From Microbispora triticiradicis (lineage in GTDB: Bacteria > Actinomycetota > Actinomycetes > Streptosporangiales > Streptosporangiaceae), in the NCBI GenBank assembly GCA_003260025.2, contig QFZU02000064.1, positions 1 to 64,000 on the forward strand: 64,000 nucleotides of DNA, in the 5' to 3' direction. The notes under the pieces were generated by a model. That model saw only the letters and a list, made by a program, of their open reading frames with translations. It was not told the origin of the DNA and searched no databases. A program made the translations under genes and the position numbers. Of this stretch, positions 19,802-27,457 are shown one piece after another (within the stretch, counting starts at the first letter, position 1; each line of letters starts with the position of its first letter).

Positions 19802-20328
19802 GGGGGTCTGTGTGGTCAGGTGGGCTCCTTTCCTCGCGGGTGGAGCCACCGCCGCGCATGCGGAACAGACGCCGAGCACCGTGAGCCAGCAGCCGAACGG
19901 CCGAACACGGGCACGTCAGCGAGAGAACCTGGGAGTGTGCGACCAGAAAGTGAAAGGGCGTGACGCCTGCCGCTGGGCCGGGTCCCTCCAGCGGTACGGC
20001 GTTAGTTGTTTTGTTTGCCGCCCGGATCTCATGCACGCCGGAAAATGGGTCGCGTAGCTTCTCGCCTGTGTCATTCCGTCAGGGAGACGGTGACTTCTTA
20101 CAGTTCTGTTCTACCCCGGTAGGACGCGTATGCGTACCGGTCAGTTCCGAAGCCGGAATTGGCATGACGTCTTTGACGGCGTCCCAAGGTGTCCGCTGGC
20201 GTCCAGCGGCGTCCGTAGACGTCCGGCTGTGGCGGGAGGCTGGTAAGGGGGTTGTCGCCTGGCGGTAAGGCTGGAGGAGCTACCGCCGACCGCGAGACGT
20301 CCTGGACGTCTTGGGCGTTCTCGTGTCC
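19802..20328. other. Regulatory or origin-like region upstream of rep
   Basis: About 520 bases between the rep operon and the recombinase remnant without a credible gene. It includes a lower-GC stretch (19990-20165), a dyad CCGGTA...TACCGG (about 20115-20140), five GTCC motifs phased at 10 bp (20177-20224) and two GACGTC palindromes (near 20293 and 20303). It is a plausible site for the rep promoter or replication origin. Confidence 0.4.
20177..20224. repeat. Five-fold 10-bp phased repeat (iteron-like)
   Basis: GTCC occurs at 20181, 20191, 20201, 20211 and 20221, each preceded by a G/A-G/A-C/T triplet (units GGCGTCC, GGTGTCC, GGCGTCC, GGCGTCC, GACGTCC). Exact 10-bp phasing puts every copy on one face of the helix, as expected for iterons or a cooperative operator. 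Confidence 0.6.
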
Positions 20329-20637
20329 TCAGTCCTCACGCCAGACCAGTTCAAGAAGGTCGGGATCGAAGCGCCTGCGCCCCTTGCCGCTCGGGTAGAT
20401 GATCACTGCGTGCAGCGCCTCCCGGATGTAGGACCGCTTCAACGAGAGCGGTAGACCGCCCTCACTCTCCGACAGGAACCACCGCCGCCGTATCTCGGCC
20501 ACGTCGGTAGCGGAGCGGGCCTGTCGTCGTTGAGCCGTCGCCGCGAAGCTCTGAGCGTCCGTGCGAAGGCGGGATATGCGCTTCTCCAGATCGGGAGCCG
20601 CCGAGAAGAACAGCTCGCTGCTAATAGCGGCCTGGCG
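20329..20637 (-). pseudogene. C-terminal remnant of a large serine recombinase
   Basis: An open frame of 102 codons with no start codon, closed upstream by TAG (20638-20640). It reads LEKRISRLRTDAQSFAAT... (coiled-coil) and then RRRWFLSESEGGLPLSLKRS, YIREALHAVIIYPSGKGRRR and FDPDLLELVWRED. This is the coil and tail typical of the C-terminal end of large serine integrases (GKGRRxFDPDxxxxxW). The catalytic and zinc-ribbon domains are missing. It may be what is left of the integrase of the element, close to msrA remnant 2. Confidence 0.75.
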
Positions 20638-20670
20638 CTACTCGGAGGTTTCCTGCGTCCGGTGCCGGTG

Positions 20671-20693
20671 GTTTGCTACTTGAAGTAGTAAAC
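20671..20693. promoter_or_regulatory. Palindromic operator of the VapBC-like module
   Basis: A 23-bp palindrome, GTTTGCTACTT-G-AAGTAGTAAAC, with 9 of 11 base pairs matching. It ends seven bases before the antitoxin ATG, the usual place for autorepression of a type II toxin-antitoxin operon. Confidence 0.65.
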
Positions 20694-20700
20694 TGCCGCT

Positions 20701-21012
20701 ATGAGTACACCTGAACAGGCTTTCCCGCCCGGGGACGGGCCCGCGGCCAAGGTGAGCGTCTCCTTGCGGGCCGGCAACATCCGTGCCATCAAGGAGCGCG
20801 TCGGCGCGCGCGGGTTCTCCGCGTACGTCGACGCCGCTGTGGAGCGGCAGATCGAGCGGGACCTGCTGGAGGAGGCCCTGCAGGCGAACGAGAACGAGTG
20901 CGGTCCCATCCCGCAGCACCTGCGGGACGAGGCCGAGCAGCTGTTCCGTAGCGTGAAGTCCGCCCCGGAGCTACAGGAGGAGCGTGGATGGCACGCGCAC
21001 GAAGCAAGCTGA
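20701..21012 (+). CDS. Antitoxin of a type II module (VapB/CopG-like)
   Basis: A 103-residue protein with a ribbon-helix-helix-like centre: AKVSVSLRAGNIRAIKERVGARGFSAYVDAAVERQIERDLLEE. The acidic, flexible C-terminus is where toxin binding normally lies. It is followed by a PIN-domain gene that overlaps it by 25 nt. Start ATG 20701 lies right after the palindromic operator. It should neutralise the downstream nuclease. Confidence 0.8.
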   Translation: MSTPEQAFPPGDGPAAKVSVSLRAGNIRAIKERVGARGFSAYVDAAVERQIERDLLEEALQANENECGPIPQHLRDEAEQLFRSVKSAPELQEERGWHAHEAS

Positions 21013-21404
21013 GTGCGGGGACGGTCATCCTTGACTCCGAGGGACTCTCGAAGTGGTGCGCGGCCGACCAGCGAGTCACGGCGATCGTCCGAGAGGCACA
21101 GAACAACGACTTCCGCGTTGTTATCAGTGCCTTGACGCCTATCGAGGCCTTCGACGGCCGGGTGACAAACGACCGGTTGCGCTGGCATCTGTCCCGGCTG
21201 CGTGTCGAGCCGGTGACCGAGGAGGTCTCCGTCCACGCGCTGGATCTGCTCCGTGAGAGTGGTCTCCACGGCCACAAGTACGCGATCGATGCCGTCGTGG
21301 CCGCCACGGCGCTTCGCTCCACCCGGCCCGTCATCGTCCTCACCTTGGACGAGGACGACATGAGCAAGCTCTGCGGAAAGGCAGTCCGCCTCGTGCGGGT
21401 GTAG
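20988..21404 (+). CDS. PIN-domain toxin (VapC-like)
   Basis: 138 residues. Acidic residues of the PIN active site are Asp16 (VILDSEGL), a glutamate in TPIEAF (about 55), an aspartate in KYAIDAVVAATAL (about 100) and LDEDD near the end (about 120). PIN toxins cleave RNA, often tRNA. ATG 20988 has AGGAGG upstream, inside the antitoxin gene. The stop (21402-21404) is 29 bases from msrA remnant 2. Confidence 0.82.
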   Translation: MARARSKLSAGTVILDSEGLSKWCAADQRVTAIVREAQNNDFRVVISALTPIEAFDGRVTNDRLRWHLSRLRVEPVTEEVSVHALDLLRESGLHGHKYAIDAVVAATALRSTRPVIVLTLDEDDMSKLCGKAVRLVRV

Positions 21405-21433
21405 GCGCCGAATTATTGCCCCAGCGATACGAC

Positions 21434-21523
21434 TACCACCAGCAATACCTTTTTAAGGTGCCGAACGGCTACTGCGGCATCGATGTGAGCTGCCCCGTCG
21501 GCCTGACCGCCGGCGAAGCCTGA
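21434..21523 (+). repeat. msrA: msrA 3'-end remnant, copy 2
   Basis: Encodes [20 protein letters not shown] then PVGLTAGEA and a stop. This is the MsrA tail with a 12-base deletion that removes Gly-Gly-Thr-Gly. It is preceded by a non-msrA left arm (ATTGCCCCAGCGATACGAC) related to the arms of copies 3 to 5. Confidence 0.85.
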
Positions 21524-21547
21524 TCAGTCGCCTGGCAGGACTGTGAG

Positions 21548-21582
21548 TCGTTGCCCCTTGGGAAGGTGACGAGGGGCAACGA
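21548..21582 (+). terminator. Hairpin after msrA remnant 2
   Basis: A perfect 11-bp stem, TCGTTGCCCCT with AGGGGCAACGA, and a 13-base loop, 24 bases after the remnant's stop. Position matches the msrA terminator though the sequence differs, so it may be the terminator of another msrA lineage. Confidence 0.65.
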
Positions 21583-21648
21583 TGAGATCGGATTCGCGCT
21601 GCCGACGGTGATCGCCTTACGGGAACTGAGCGCCTCCTGCATTTTCTA

Positions 21649-21662
21649 TACAGGCTCCTGTA
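21649..21662. promoter_or_regulatory. Palindromic operator of the Phd/RelE module
   Basis: TACAGGCTCCTGTA, a perfect 6-2-6 palindrome 10 bases before the antitoxin ATG and next to a -10-like TACAGT, suited to autorepression. Confidence 0.6.
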
Positions 21663-21672
21663 CAGTAGTGGT

Positions 21673-21981
21673 ATGGCCGTGCTGCATGAAGCTGCCGAGT
21701 TGAGTGTCACAGAAGCCGCTCAGCGTGGGGTGGCGCGTCTCGTCGCTGACGCTGAGCGTGGGACCGATCTGGTGGTGACCCGTCGGCATCAGCCGGTGGC
21801 GGCGGTTGTCAGCATTCGGCGCCTGGAAGAGTTGGAGGAGGCCGCCGCCGATCTCCGGGACTTGGCGCTCGTGCTCGCACGCTCGGTCACCGACACCGGA
21901 GAGCGTGTCCCGCTCGATGACGTGCTCTCCGCTTTCGGGCACACGCGGGAGTCGCTGGCCGCGCTGCCGGACGACGAGTAG
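21673..21981 (+). CDS. Phd/YefM-family antitoxin
   Basis: A 102-residue antitoxin. The DNA-binding N-terminus shows the Phd pattern: SVTEAAQRGVARLVADAERGTDLVVTRRHQPVAAVVSIRRLEELEE; the C-terminal half is acidic. ATG 21673, with the operator just upstream. The toxin gene begins three bases after its stop. Confidence 0.85.
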   Translation: MAVLHEAAELSVTEAAQRGVARLVADAERGTDLVVTRRHQPVAAVVSIRRLEELEEAAADLRDLALVLARSVTDTGERVPLDDVLSAFGHTRESLAALPDDE

Positions 21982-21984
21982 CCC

Positions 21985-22503
21985 GTGTCTGACGTCGTCT
22001 TCACGGCTCCGGCGGTCGATGATCTGCGGCGAATCGGTCCGGACGCCGCGCCCAAGGTGCTCAAGAAGATCCTTCTTTTGCTCGACAATCCCGAGGCGGG
22101 TTATCCGCTGGGCGGGGAGCTGACCGGCTTTCGCAAGCTCGTGGTCGGGCGCAACACCTGGCGGGTCGTCTATCGGATCACGGACGACAAGTCGATCGAG
22201 ATCTGTGAAGTATGGGCTGTGGGCGAGAGGGCCGATGGCGAGGTCTACGCCGAGGCCACAGCCAGGGTTCGGGCTGCCGGTGGGGGGCGTCCCGAGGTGG
22301 TGCAGCTTGGCCGGGTCATCGAACGCTTGGGCGCGCTGGCCGCTCACATTCGTGTCGAGCAACCGCCTTCCAGGGAGCCGGTGCCGGATTGGCTCGCGGA
22401 TCGCCTGATCTACACGGTCGGTATGTCTCGCGAGGACGTCGCCGCTCTCGACTTGCAGCAGGCGGTCGACCTCTGGGCTGACTTTCGGTCCAACCCGCGC
22501 TAG
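21985..22503 (+). CDS. RelE/ParE-family toxin with C-terminal extension
   Basis: The first about 85 residues are a RelE-type fold: [41 protein letters not shown] and [18 protein letters not shown]. RelE toxins cleave ribosome-bound mRNA. The protein is 172 residues, about twice the normal length: the extra part ([21 protein letters not shown] to [11 protein letters not shown]) has no match I recognise and could be fused cargo. GTG 21985. Its stop is 28 bases from msrA remnant 3. Confidence 0.82.
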   Translation: MSDVVFTAPAVDDLRRIGPDAAPKVLKKILLLLDNPEAGYPLGGELTGFRKLVVGRNTWRVVYRITDDKSIEICEVWAVGERADGEVYAEATARVRAAGGGRPEVVQLGRVIERLGALAAHIRVEQPPSREPVPDWLADRLIYTVGMSREDVAALDLQQAVDLWADFRSNPR

Positions 22504-22531
22504 CTGCGAATTACTGCCTGAATTGGAGTGC

Positions 22532-22701
22532 TACCACCAGCAATACCTTTTTAAGGTGCCAAACGGCTACTGCGGCATCGGCGGCACCGGTGTGAGCTGC
22601 CCGGTCGGCCTGACTGCCGGTGACGCTTGATCTGCGGCAACTGACTGATCCTGGCCCTCGGTCGCCCGGCAAGCCCGGTGCCGATCGAGGGCCAGAGCCG
22701 T
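22532..22701 (+). repeat. msrA: msrA 3'-end remnant, copy 3 (most complete, with hairpin)
   Basis: Encodes the full 32-residue MsrA tail ([32 protein letters not shown], stop at 22628-22630) and retains the msrA hairpin at 22651-22695. The downstream 77 bases match those after intact msrA with six differences. The left arm (ACTGCCTGAATTGGAGTGC) is not msrA. Confidence 0.88.
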
Positions 22702-22757
22702 GCGAGCAGGCGAGATTCCGCCGGCAACATCCGATACGCGGCCTTAGCAGATGGCGT

Positions 22758-23561
22758 TCACCACGTAACGAGCTCGGTCAGCGCGGTGCTGGTCGTTTCG
22801 TCGGCCGGTAGGAATGCTTCCAATCGCAGTTCTGCGATGGTGACGTCGGTGGCGGTACCGAAGTGAGTCAGTGTGGTGATGAGTCGCAGTTCCCGGTTCT
22901 CCGGCTCGCTCATGCGGAGGTGGAGCGGTACCGCGAAGCCGAGATGATGCGGCGGCAGTTGGCGTGGACGCGGCGGCGCCATGTCGACGAGTTCCGCGGC
23001 GAGCAGCTGGAGCCGATCGCTCGGGTTCCGCGTGCTCTCGGCGTGGATGCGTTCGATGATGTGCCATGCCCACTCGTCGAGGTTGAGGATGCGCGGCGCG
23101 AGTCCTTGAGGGTGCAGCAGGACTCGGGGGACGCTCACCGGTGGGGTGAGCAGGTGCGGGTCCACTCCGCGGATGATCACCTGGAAGCCGGCGTTGGCCG
23201 AGACGAGGTCGCCGTGCCGGTCGACGATCACGGCCGGGTACGGCAGGTGGCCGTGCAGGACGCGGTCGAGGGCGGTTCGTACCGCTGCCAACTGGGGATC
23301 GTCCAGGTCGGTCTGTGGGTACGCGGGCGCGAACCCCGCGGCGAGGAGCAGTTCGTTGCGTTCGCGGATCGGCACCTCGAGTGACTCGGCCAGCCGTATG
23401 ATCATCGACCGGCCAGGGACCGAGCGTCCGCTCTCGATGAAGCTGACGTGCCGTTGCGTGGTGCCGGCGCGCACCGCCAGTTCGAGTTGACTGACGCGTC
23501 GGCGGGTGCGCCACTCACGCAGCGCCCCCGCGAGTCCGCCGCTTGCCGATTCGGTGATCAT
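22758..23561 (-). CDS. XRE-family regulator with MmyB-like ligand-binding domain
   Basis: 267 residues. N-terminal HTH (about 10-65): LREWRTRRRVSQLELAVRAG, TTQRHVSFIESGRSVPGRSM. The C-terminal MmyB-like PAS-type domain begins PYPAVIVDRHGDLVSANAGF and includes LNLDEWAWHII; in related proteins it binds a small ligand. It is divergent from the NTF2/MDR pair, with a short dyad ATTCC-N6-GGAAT (23596-23611) between them, so it is probably their repressor. The gene starts about 56 bases right of msrA remnant 3. Confidence 0.87.
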   Translation of the reverse strand: MITESASGGLAGALREWRTRRRVSQLELAVRAGTTQRHVSFIESGRSVPGRSMIIRLAESLEVPIRERNELLLAAGFAPAYPQTDLDDPQLAAVRTALDRVLHGHLPYPAVIVDRHGDLVSANAGFQVIIRGVDPHLLTPPVSVPRVLLHPQGLAPRILNLDEWAWHIIERIHAESTRNPSDRLQLLAAELVDMAPPRPRQLPPHHLGFAVPLHLRMSEPENRELRLITTLTHFGTATDVTIAELRLEAFLPADETTSTALTELVTW

Positions 23562-23677
23562 TCCTCCTGTTTACCGGGCATGGCACCAGTCGGCGATTCC
23601 CTTCGAGGAATTGTCGCGGTGCGTCCGGCGCAGCATATTCGAGGTCGCAAACGATCAACCACGACCTGAGGATCGTC

Positions 23678-24100
23678 ATGGCCGACACCGACCTGAAGAA
23701 TCTCACCGACCGCTATGTCGCGGTGTGGAGTGAACCCGACCCGGAGCGTCGCCGCGCCGCCATTCGCGAGCTGTGGTCCCCCGACGCGGTCCATATCCTG
23801 CAGCCGCCTCAGGAGATGCGACAGGCCGCTGAAGGGCTGGGGTTCGATCGTCTCGTACTGGAGGCTCGAGGTTATGACGCACTGGAACTGCGGGTGACGC
23901 GCGCGTACGAGGAGTTCGTCGCCCCGGGCGCCTTCGTTTTCCGGTCCCGCGGCGATGCCGAACGGCTCCACGACGTGGTCAAGTTTCGCTGGGAGATGGT
24001 GGCTCGCGGCGGTGGCGATGCGTCCGGTATCGGGCTGGAAATCCTCATGCTGGGCGCGGACGGTCGCATCGTCAGCGATTACCAGTTCATCGAGGGATGA
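23678..24100 (+). CDS. NTF2/SnoaL-like protein
   Basis: A 140-residue cone-fold protein: LTDRYVAVWSEPDPERRRAAIRELWSPDAVHI at the start and DVVKFRWEMVARGG and GLEILMLGADGRIVSDYQFIEG at the end, the standard pattern of SnoaL-like enzymes and binding proteins. Substrate unknown. ATG at 23678. The stop overlaps the MDR start (ATGA), so the two probably act together. Confidence 0.82.
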   Translation: MADTDLKNLTDRYVAVWSEPDPERRRAAIRELWSPDAVHILQPPQEMRQAAEGLGFDRLVLEARGYDALELRVTRAYEEFVAPGAFVFRSRGDAERLHDVVKFRWEMVARGGGDASGIGLEILMLGADGRIVSDYQFIEG

Positions 24101-25137
24101 CCGCGATGACGGCTGCACTGCCATCGTCCGTACGGAGCTACCACGTCAACAGCGGCGACGGCATCGAGGGGCTGTCGCTGCGAACCCGCGAACCGCGCAC
24201 GCCAGGCCTCGGCGAAGTCGCGGTCATGGTCCACGCCGTCTCGCTCAGCTTCCGCGAGCTGCTGGTGCTGCGCGGGCAGTACGTGTTGCCCGTCAAGCCG
24301 GATGTCATCCCGGTGTCCGACGGTGCCGGGCAGGTCATCGCCGTGGGGCCGGGCGTCCAGCGGGTACGACCGGGTGACCGGGTCACCGCCACGCTGTTCC
24401 CGCAGTGGCTGGACGGCCCCTTGCAACCGTCGTACCTGCCACAACTGGGAGGTTCCCTCGACGGCATGCTCACCGAACTCGCCGTCCTCCCGGAGCAAGC
24501 CCTCGTCCCGATTCCCGACCACCTCTCCTACGCCGAGGCCGCGACGCTGCCGTGTGCCGCGGTGACCGCGTGGAACGCGCTGACCGGGGACGGTCCTGGG
24601 ATCCAGCCCGGGTACACAGTGCTGACCACCGGCTCGGGCGGCGTGTCACTGTTCGCGGTACAACTGGCCAAACTTCTCGGCGCGAGAGTGATCGCTACGA
24701 CCGGCCGGACGGAAAGAGACCAGCGCCTCCGCGACCTGGGCGCTGACGAGGTCGTCAACTACCGCGCCGTTCCCGACTGGCACACCGCGGTCCGCGGCAT
24801 CACCGGCGGGCGCGGGGTGGATCGGGTCGTCCACACCGCCGGACCTCTGGAGCAGTCACTGAAGTCGCTTGCCATCAACGGACACGTCGCGTTCGTCGGG
24901 TCCGTTTCGGGTGACTGGCGGCCACTCGACCCTCGCCTGTTGTTCGGTGTCGCCGCGACGGTCCGGGCGTTGGCCGTCGGGAGCCACGCACAGTTCACCC
25001 AGATGAACGAGATCATCGCCGCACGGCGGCTTCGGCCCGTCATCGACCGAGTGTTCCCGTTCGAGGAAGCCGGCGCGGCGTTCCGGTACTACGAGTCGAC
25101 CAGCCCGTTCGGAAAGGTCATCATCGAAATCCGATAG
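24097..25137 (+). CDS. MDR-family NAD(P)-dependent alcohol dehydrogenase / quinone-oxidoreductase type
   Basis: 346 residues. The N-terminal GroES-like domain lacks the zinc-binding cysteine cluster: SFRELLVLRGQY replaces the Cys-His pattern, so it is probably zinc-independent. The Rossmann domain has VLTTGSGGVSLFAVQLAKLLGARVIATTGR in place of the usual GxGGVG. Likely an NADPH-dependent enone or quinone reductase. ATG 24097 overlaps the NTF2-like gene; a second ATG nine bases on is possible. It is cargo of the segment between msrA remnants 3 and 4. Confidence 0.86.
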   Translation: MTAMTAALPSSVRSYHVNSGDGIEGLSLRTREPRTPGLGEVAVMVHAVSLSFRELLVLRGQYVLPVKPDVIPVSDGAGQVIAVGPGVQRVRPGDRVTATLFPQWLDGPLQPSYLPQLGGSLDGMLTELAVLPEQALVPIPDHLSYAEAATLPCAAVTAWNALTGDGPGIQPGYTVLTTGSGGVSLFAVQLAKLLGARVIATTGRTERDQRLRDLGADEVVNYRAVPDWHTAVRGITGGRGVDRVVHTAGPLEQSLKSLAINGHVAFVGSVSGDWRPLDPRLLFGVAATVRALAVGSHAQFTQMNEIIAARRLRPVIDRVFPFEEAGAAFRYYESTSPFGKVIIEIR

Positions 25138-25272
25138 TCGGCGGTCGTGGCAGCGGAGTCCGCCACGCCCGCTCATCGGCTTGAGACGTCGCCGATCGGC
25201 GCACCGGTCGGCGGTATGGCGAGCGGCCGGGATCGGGGCATCGGCCGCGGGACGGATCTCAAGGTTCAGCGG

Positions 25273-25530
25273 ATGGCCGAGCACCGTGCCGCGGAGACCC
25301 ATGAGGCGGCTCACCTTGCCGTCGGACTCGGTCGGACGGTGCGGAAGATGCGGGAAGCTCGTGGCTGGAGCCAGAGCGAGTAGGCCCGTGCGGCTGAGGA
25401 TGACACAGTCAGCGGTGCGCGCTTCCAGGCCGAAGGTATCGTCCCGACGTTGCCGGTTCTTGAGCGCCTGGCCAGGGCGCTGAACGCCGGTCTTCAGGTG
25501 CGGATCACTCCGCGTGCTCCGGCGGCGTGA
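25273..25530 (+). pseudogene. XRE-family antitoxin (HigA-like) pseudogene
   Basis: Starts MAEHRAAETHEAAHLAVGLG, continues RTVRKMREARGWSQSE, then hits TAG where the family normally has Leu (ELARAAG). The remainder is still legible but needs shifts: MTQSAV in one frame and AEGIVPTLPVLERLARALNAGLQVRITPRAPAA in the other, ending at 25528-25530. So there is a nonsense codon plus two frame changes. No toxin gene remains. It ends 27 bases before msrA remnant 4. Confidence 0.75.
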
Positions 25531-25557
25531 GCTGATCTATTGCCTGAAGTGCATCGC

Positions 25558-25650
25558 TACCACCAGCTCTTCAAGGTGCCGAACGGCTACTGCGGCATCG
25601 GTGGCACCGGTGTCTCCCGCCCCTTCGGCCTGATGATCTCCGGTGAGGAG
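25558..25650 (+). repeat. msrA: msrA 3'-end remnant, copy 4 (decayed)
   Basis: Encodes [20 protein letters not shown] then RPFGL. It lacks the six bases for Gln-Tyr, and the second recycling cysteine has become Arg. The frame then runs on without the normal stop. The left arm ATTGCCTGAAGTGCATCGC resembles that of copies 3 and 5. Confidence 0.82.
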
Positions 25651-25795
25651 CAGCGCGCTCGTGAGATCTCCGGGCGGCGTCGCGTCACTCAGAGGTTTCA
25701 TGTTTCTGATGCCGCCGTGGGCCCCGCCTGAGCCGCTCGGCGTGGAGCCCCGAAATCTGCCCTCACGCTGTGTCTTGTCGTGATTTTCTGGGTGG

Positions 25796-27049
25796 ATGTC
25801 GAAGGTGCGGGGCATCGTGCTCGCGGTGATCGTGGCAGCGGTCGTGGGCCCGGGCGTGTCTCTGCTCCTCAGGGTGACCGGCGGGCTTGAGTCGGCGGGG
25901 GTGCTGACCGGCCTGGTGGCGGGGGGCCTCCTGCGGGGCAAACCAGCCAGGGCCGCGGTCGCGACCCTGTACGGCAGCGCCTCGGCTGTGTTGATCGGCG
26001 AGATGCTGAAGGACGCTTTCGGCGGCGGTCCGGATTTCGCCGACGCCATGGCCGTCCGGCCGGGCTGGCCAGGCTGGGTGATCGGGGCCGTGCTCGCCTA
26101 CGTGATCGCGGCCAGGAGGCTGCCCAGGGCGCAGGCCGATCAGGCGGCCCCCGCGCATCCGGTCACGGTGCCGCATGCCGATCCCGCTGAAGTGACTCGT
26201 GCGCACCCGACCGGGATCGGTGGGCTGCCGCACGCCGATCCCGGCGAGGCCGGGCACCCCATGCTCGCGATCGTAATAACGGCTGCCCTCGCCGCCGTGC
26301 TCGCCTGCGGCCAGATCGTCGCCGGCAAGGCACTGGGCATGACCTTGTGGGAGGCCTACCACGAGTACGACGGGCCGGGCTGGTACCGCGACCTGACCCA
26401 CGCCCTCTGGTATCCCGCGGCCTCGGTGGTGCTGGCCTCGCTCGTCGCGTCCCGGATGCCCGCCGGCCGGGGGTGTTTCCTGGTGCCGCCCCTGGCCGCG
26501 TGGCTCGGCTGTGCGGTGACGGCCGGGCCGCTGCAGTACCTCCAGGCGCTCGGCGCGTCGTACGACCCCCCGGCCGTGGCGCTCATGGCGTCCCTCGCGG
26601 GTGGCGGCGTCGGCGCGGCGGCAGGCGCCGCCGCGCTCCGGCACACCGGGACGCGCCTCGGACTGGTCTGCTTCGTCCTGCTGTTCACCGCCGGCGACGC
26701 TACCCACCGGCTGGACGACTTCCCGGCGGGAGTCTTCGTGTCGATCGCGCTGGCCGCCGCAGTGGCCGCGTGGGTTGCGGCACGACAGGACGCGGACGTC
26801 GGATCGGGAGTGCTGGCGGGCATGGCGGGGCCGCTGTTCGTCTGGTCGGTGTACGCGACGATCGGTTCCCGTCTTTATGACCACTCCACCCAGGCGCTGC
26901 CGTACTGGAACGCCGTGCTCGTTGCGCTGCTGGCGCCGGCCGTCGCGTTGCCGGCCGCCGCCCTGGCACGGCTCGCGCGGCTGCGCACAAGGGCGCGACC
27001 ACATTGTGATACGGCAGCTCGTCCACGGCTTTGGTCCGGCCCAATGTGA
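25796..27049 (+). CDS. Uncharacterised polytopic membrane protein
   Basis: 417 residues with about ten hydrophobic helices and a loop of about 40 residues near 115-155 that has paired HAHP/HADP-type repeats (PAHPVTVPHADPAE, RAHPTGIGGLPHADPGE). No transporter family recognised. The last about 20 residues (RTRARPHCDTAARPRLWSGPM) look like read-through into foreign DNA, so the true C-terminus may have been replaced at a recombination junction. ATG 25796. It lies between msrA remnant 4 and the duplicated AICE piece. Confidence 0.65.
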   Translation: MSKVRGIVLAVIVAAVVGPGVSLLLRVTGGLESAGVLTGLVAGGLLRGKPARAAVATLYGSASAVLIGEMLKDAFGGGPDFADAMAVRPGWPGWVIGAVLAYVIAARRLPRAQADQAAPAHPVTVPHADPAEVTRAHPTGIGGLPHADPGEAGHPMLAIVITAALAAVLACGQIVAGKALGMTLWEAYHEYDGPGWYRDLTHALWYPAASVVLASLVASRMPAGRGCFLVPPLAAWLGCAVTAGPLQYLQALGASYDPPAVALMASLAGGGVGAAAGAAALRHTGTRLGLVCFVLLFTAGDATHRLDDFPAGVFVSIALAAAVAAWVAARQDADVGSGVLAGMAGPLFVWSVYATIGSRLYDHSTQALPYWNAVLVALLAPAVALPAAALARLARLRTRARPHCDTAARPRLWSGPM

Positions 27050-27105
27050 TACTTGGAAGCGCGTTCCGGAACGATCGTCGGTTTCCAGCCTCCCGCTCCC
27101 GGAAC

Positions 27106-27256
27106 TTGGCGCATCTCCCAGTGCGGACTCAGGCACTCGTCCAGGTGCGGGGATGGAGGCCGCCATCAGTACCGCCGCCTTACCGTGTTCCGCCGTTGGC
27201 CCAGCCGGCGATCCAGCGGACGGCGGACTGTGGCTGGTCCACCATGGACAGCGGAA
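27106..27256 (-). repeat. AICE-module duplicate, copy B
   Basis: About 151 bp at roughly 93% identity to 17236-17385, in the same orientation. It holds the first 13 or so codons of the frameshifted small protein and the last about 25 codons of the gene at 17309-17650. Truncated at both ends; 44 bases later msrA remnant 5 begins. Confidence 0.82.
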
Positions 27257-27299
27257 TGTCGCAAGGTCGTAGCACGACTTGTTGCCTGGAGTGAACCGC

Positions 27300-27415
27300 T
27301 ACCGCCAGCAATCCCTCTTCAAGGTGCCAGACGGCTACTGCGGCATCGGCGGCACCAACGTCGAGCTAGGTGACCAATCCGGGTGGGCCGCCTGCCCGAC
27401 GGGCCTGGTTTCGAC
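27300..27415 (+). repeat. msrA: msrA 3'-end remnant, copy 5 (right border)
   Basis: Encodes [20 protein letters not shown], then an insertion of about 11 codons (VELGDQSGWAA), then CPTGL. Left arm GTTGCCTGGAGTGAACCGC. This is the last remnant before ordinary genes resume and is taken as the right border of the island. Confidence 0.78.
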
Positions 27416-27433
27416 CGAGGATCGAGGCTCCAG

Positions 27434-27457
27434 GACCTGCCCAGTGCAAGGCAGGTC
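27434..27457. terminator. Hairpin at the end of the TetR gene
   Basis: A perfect 8-bp stem, GACCTGCC with GGCAGGTC, around an eight-base loop. It overlaps the TetR stop codon on the minus strand. Confidence 0.5.
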
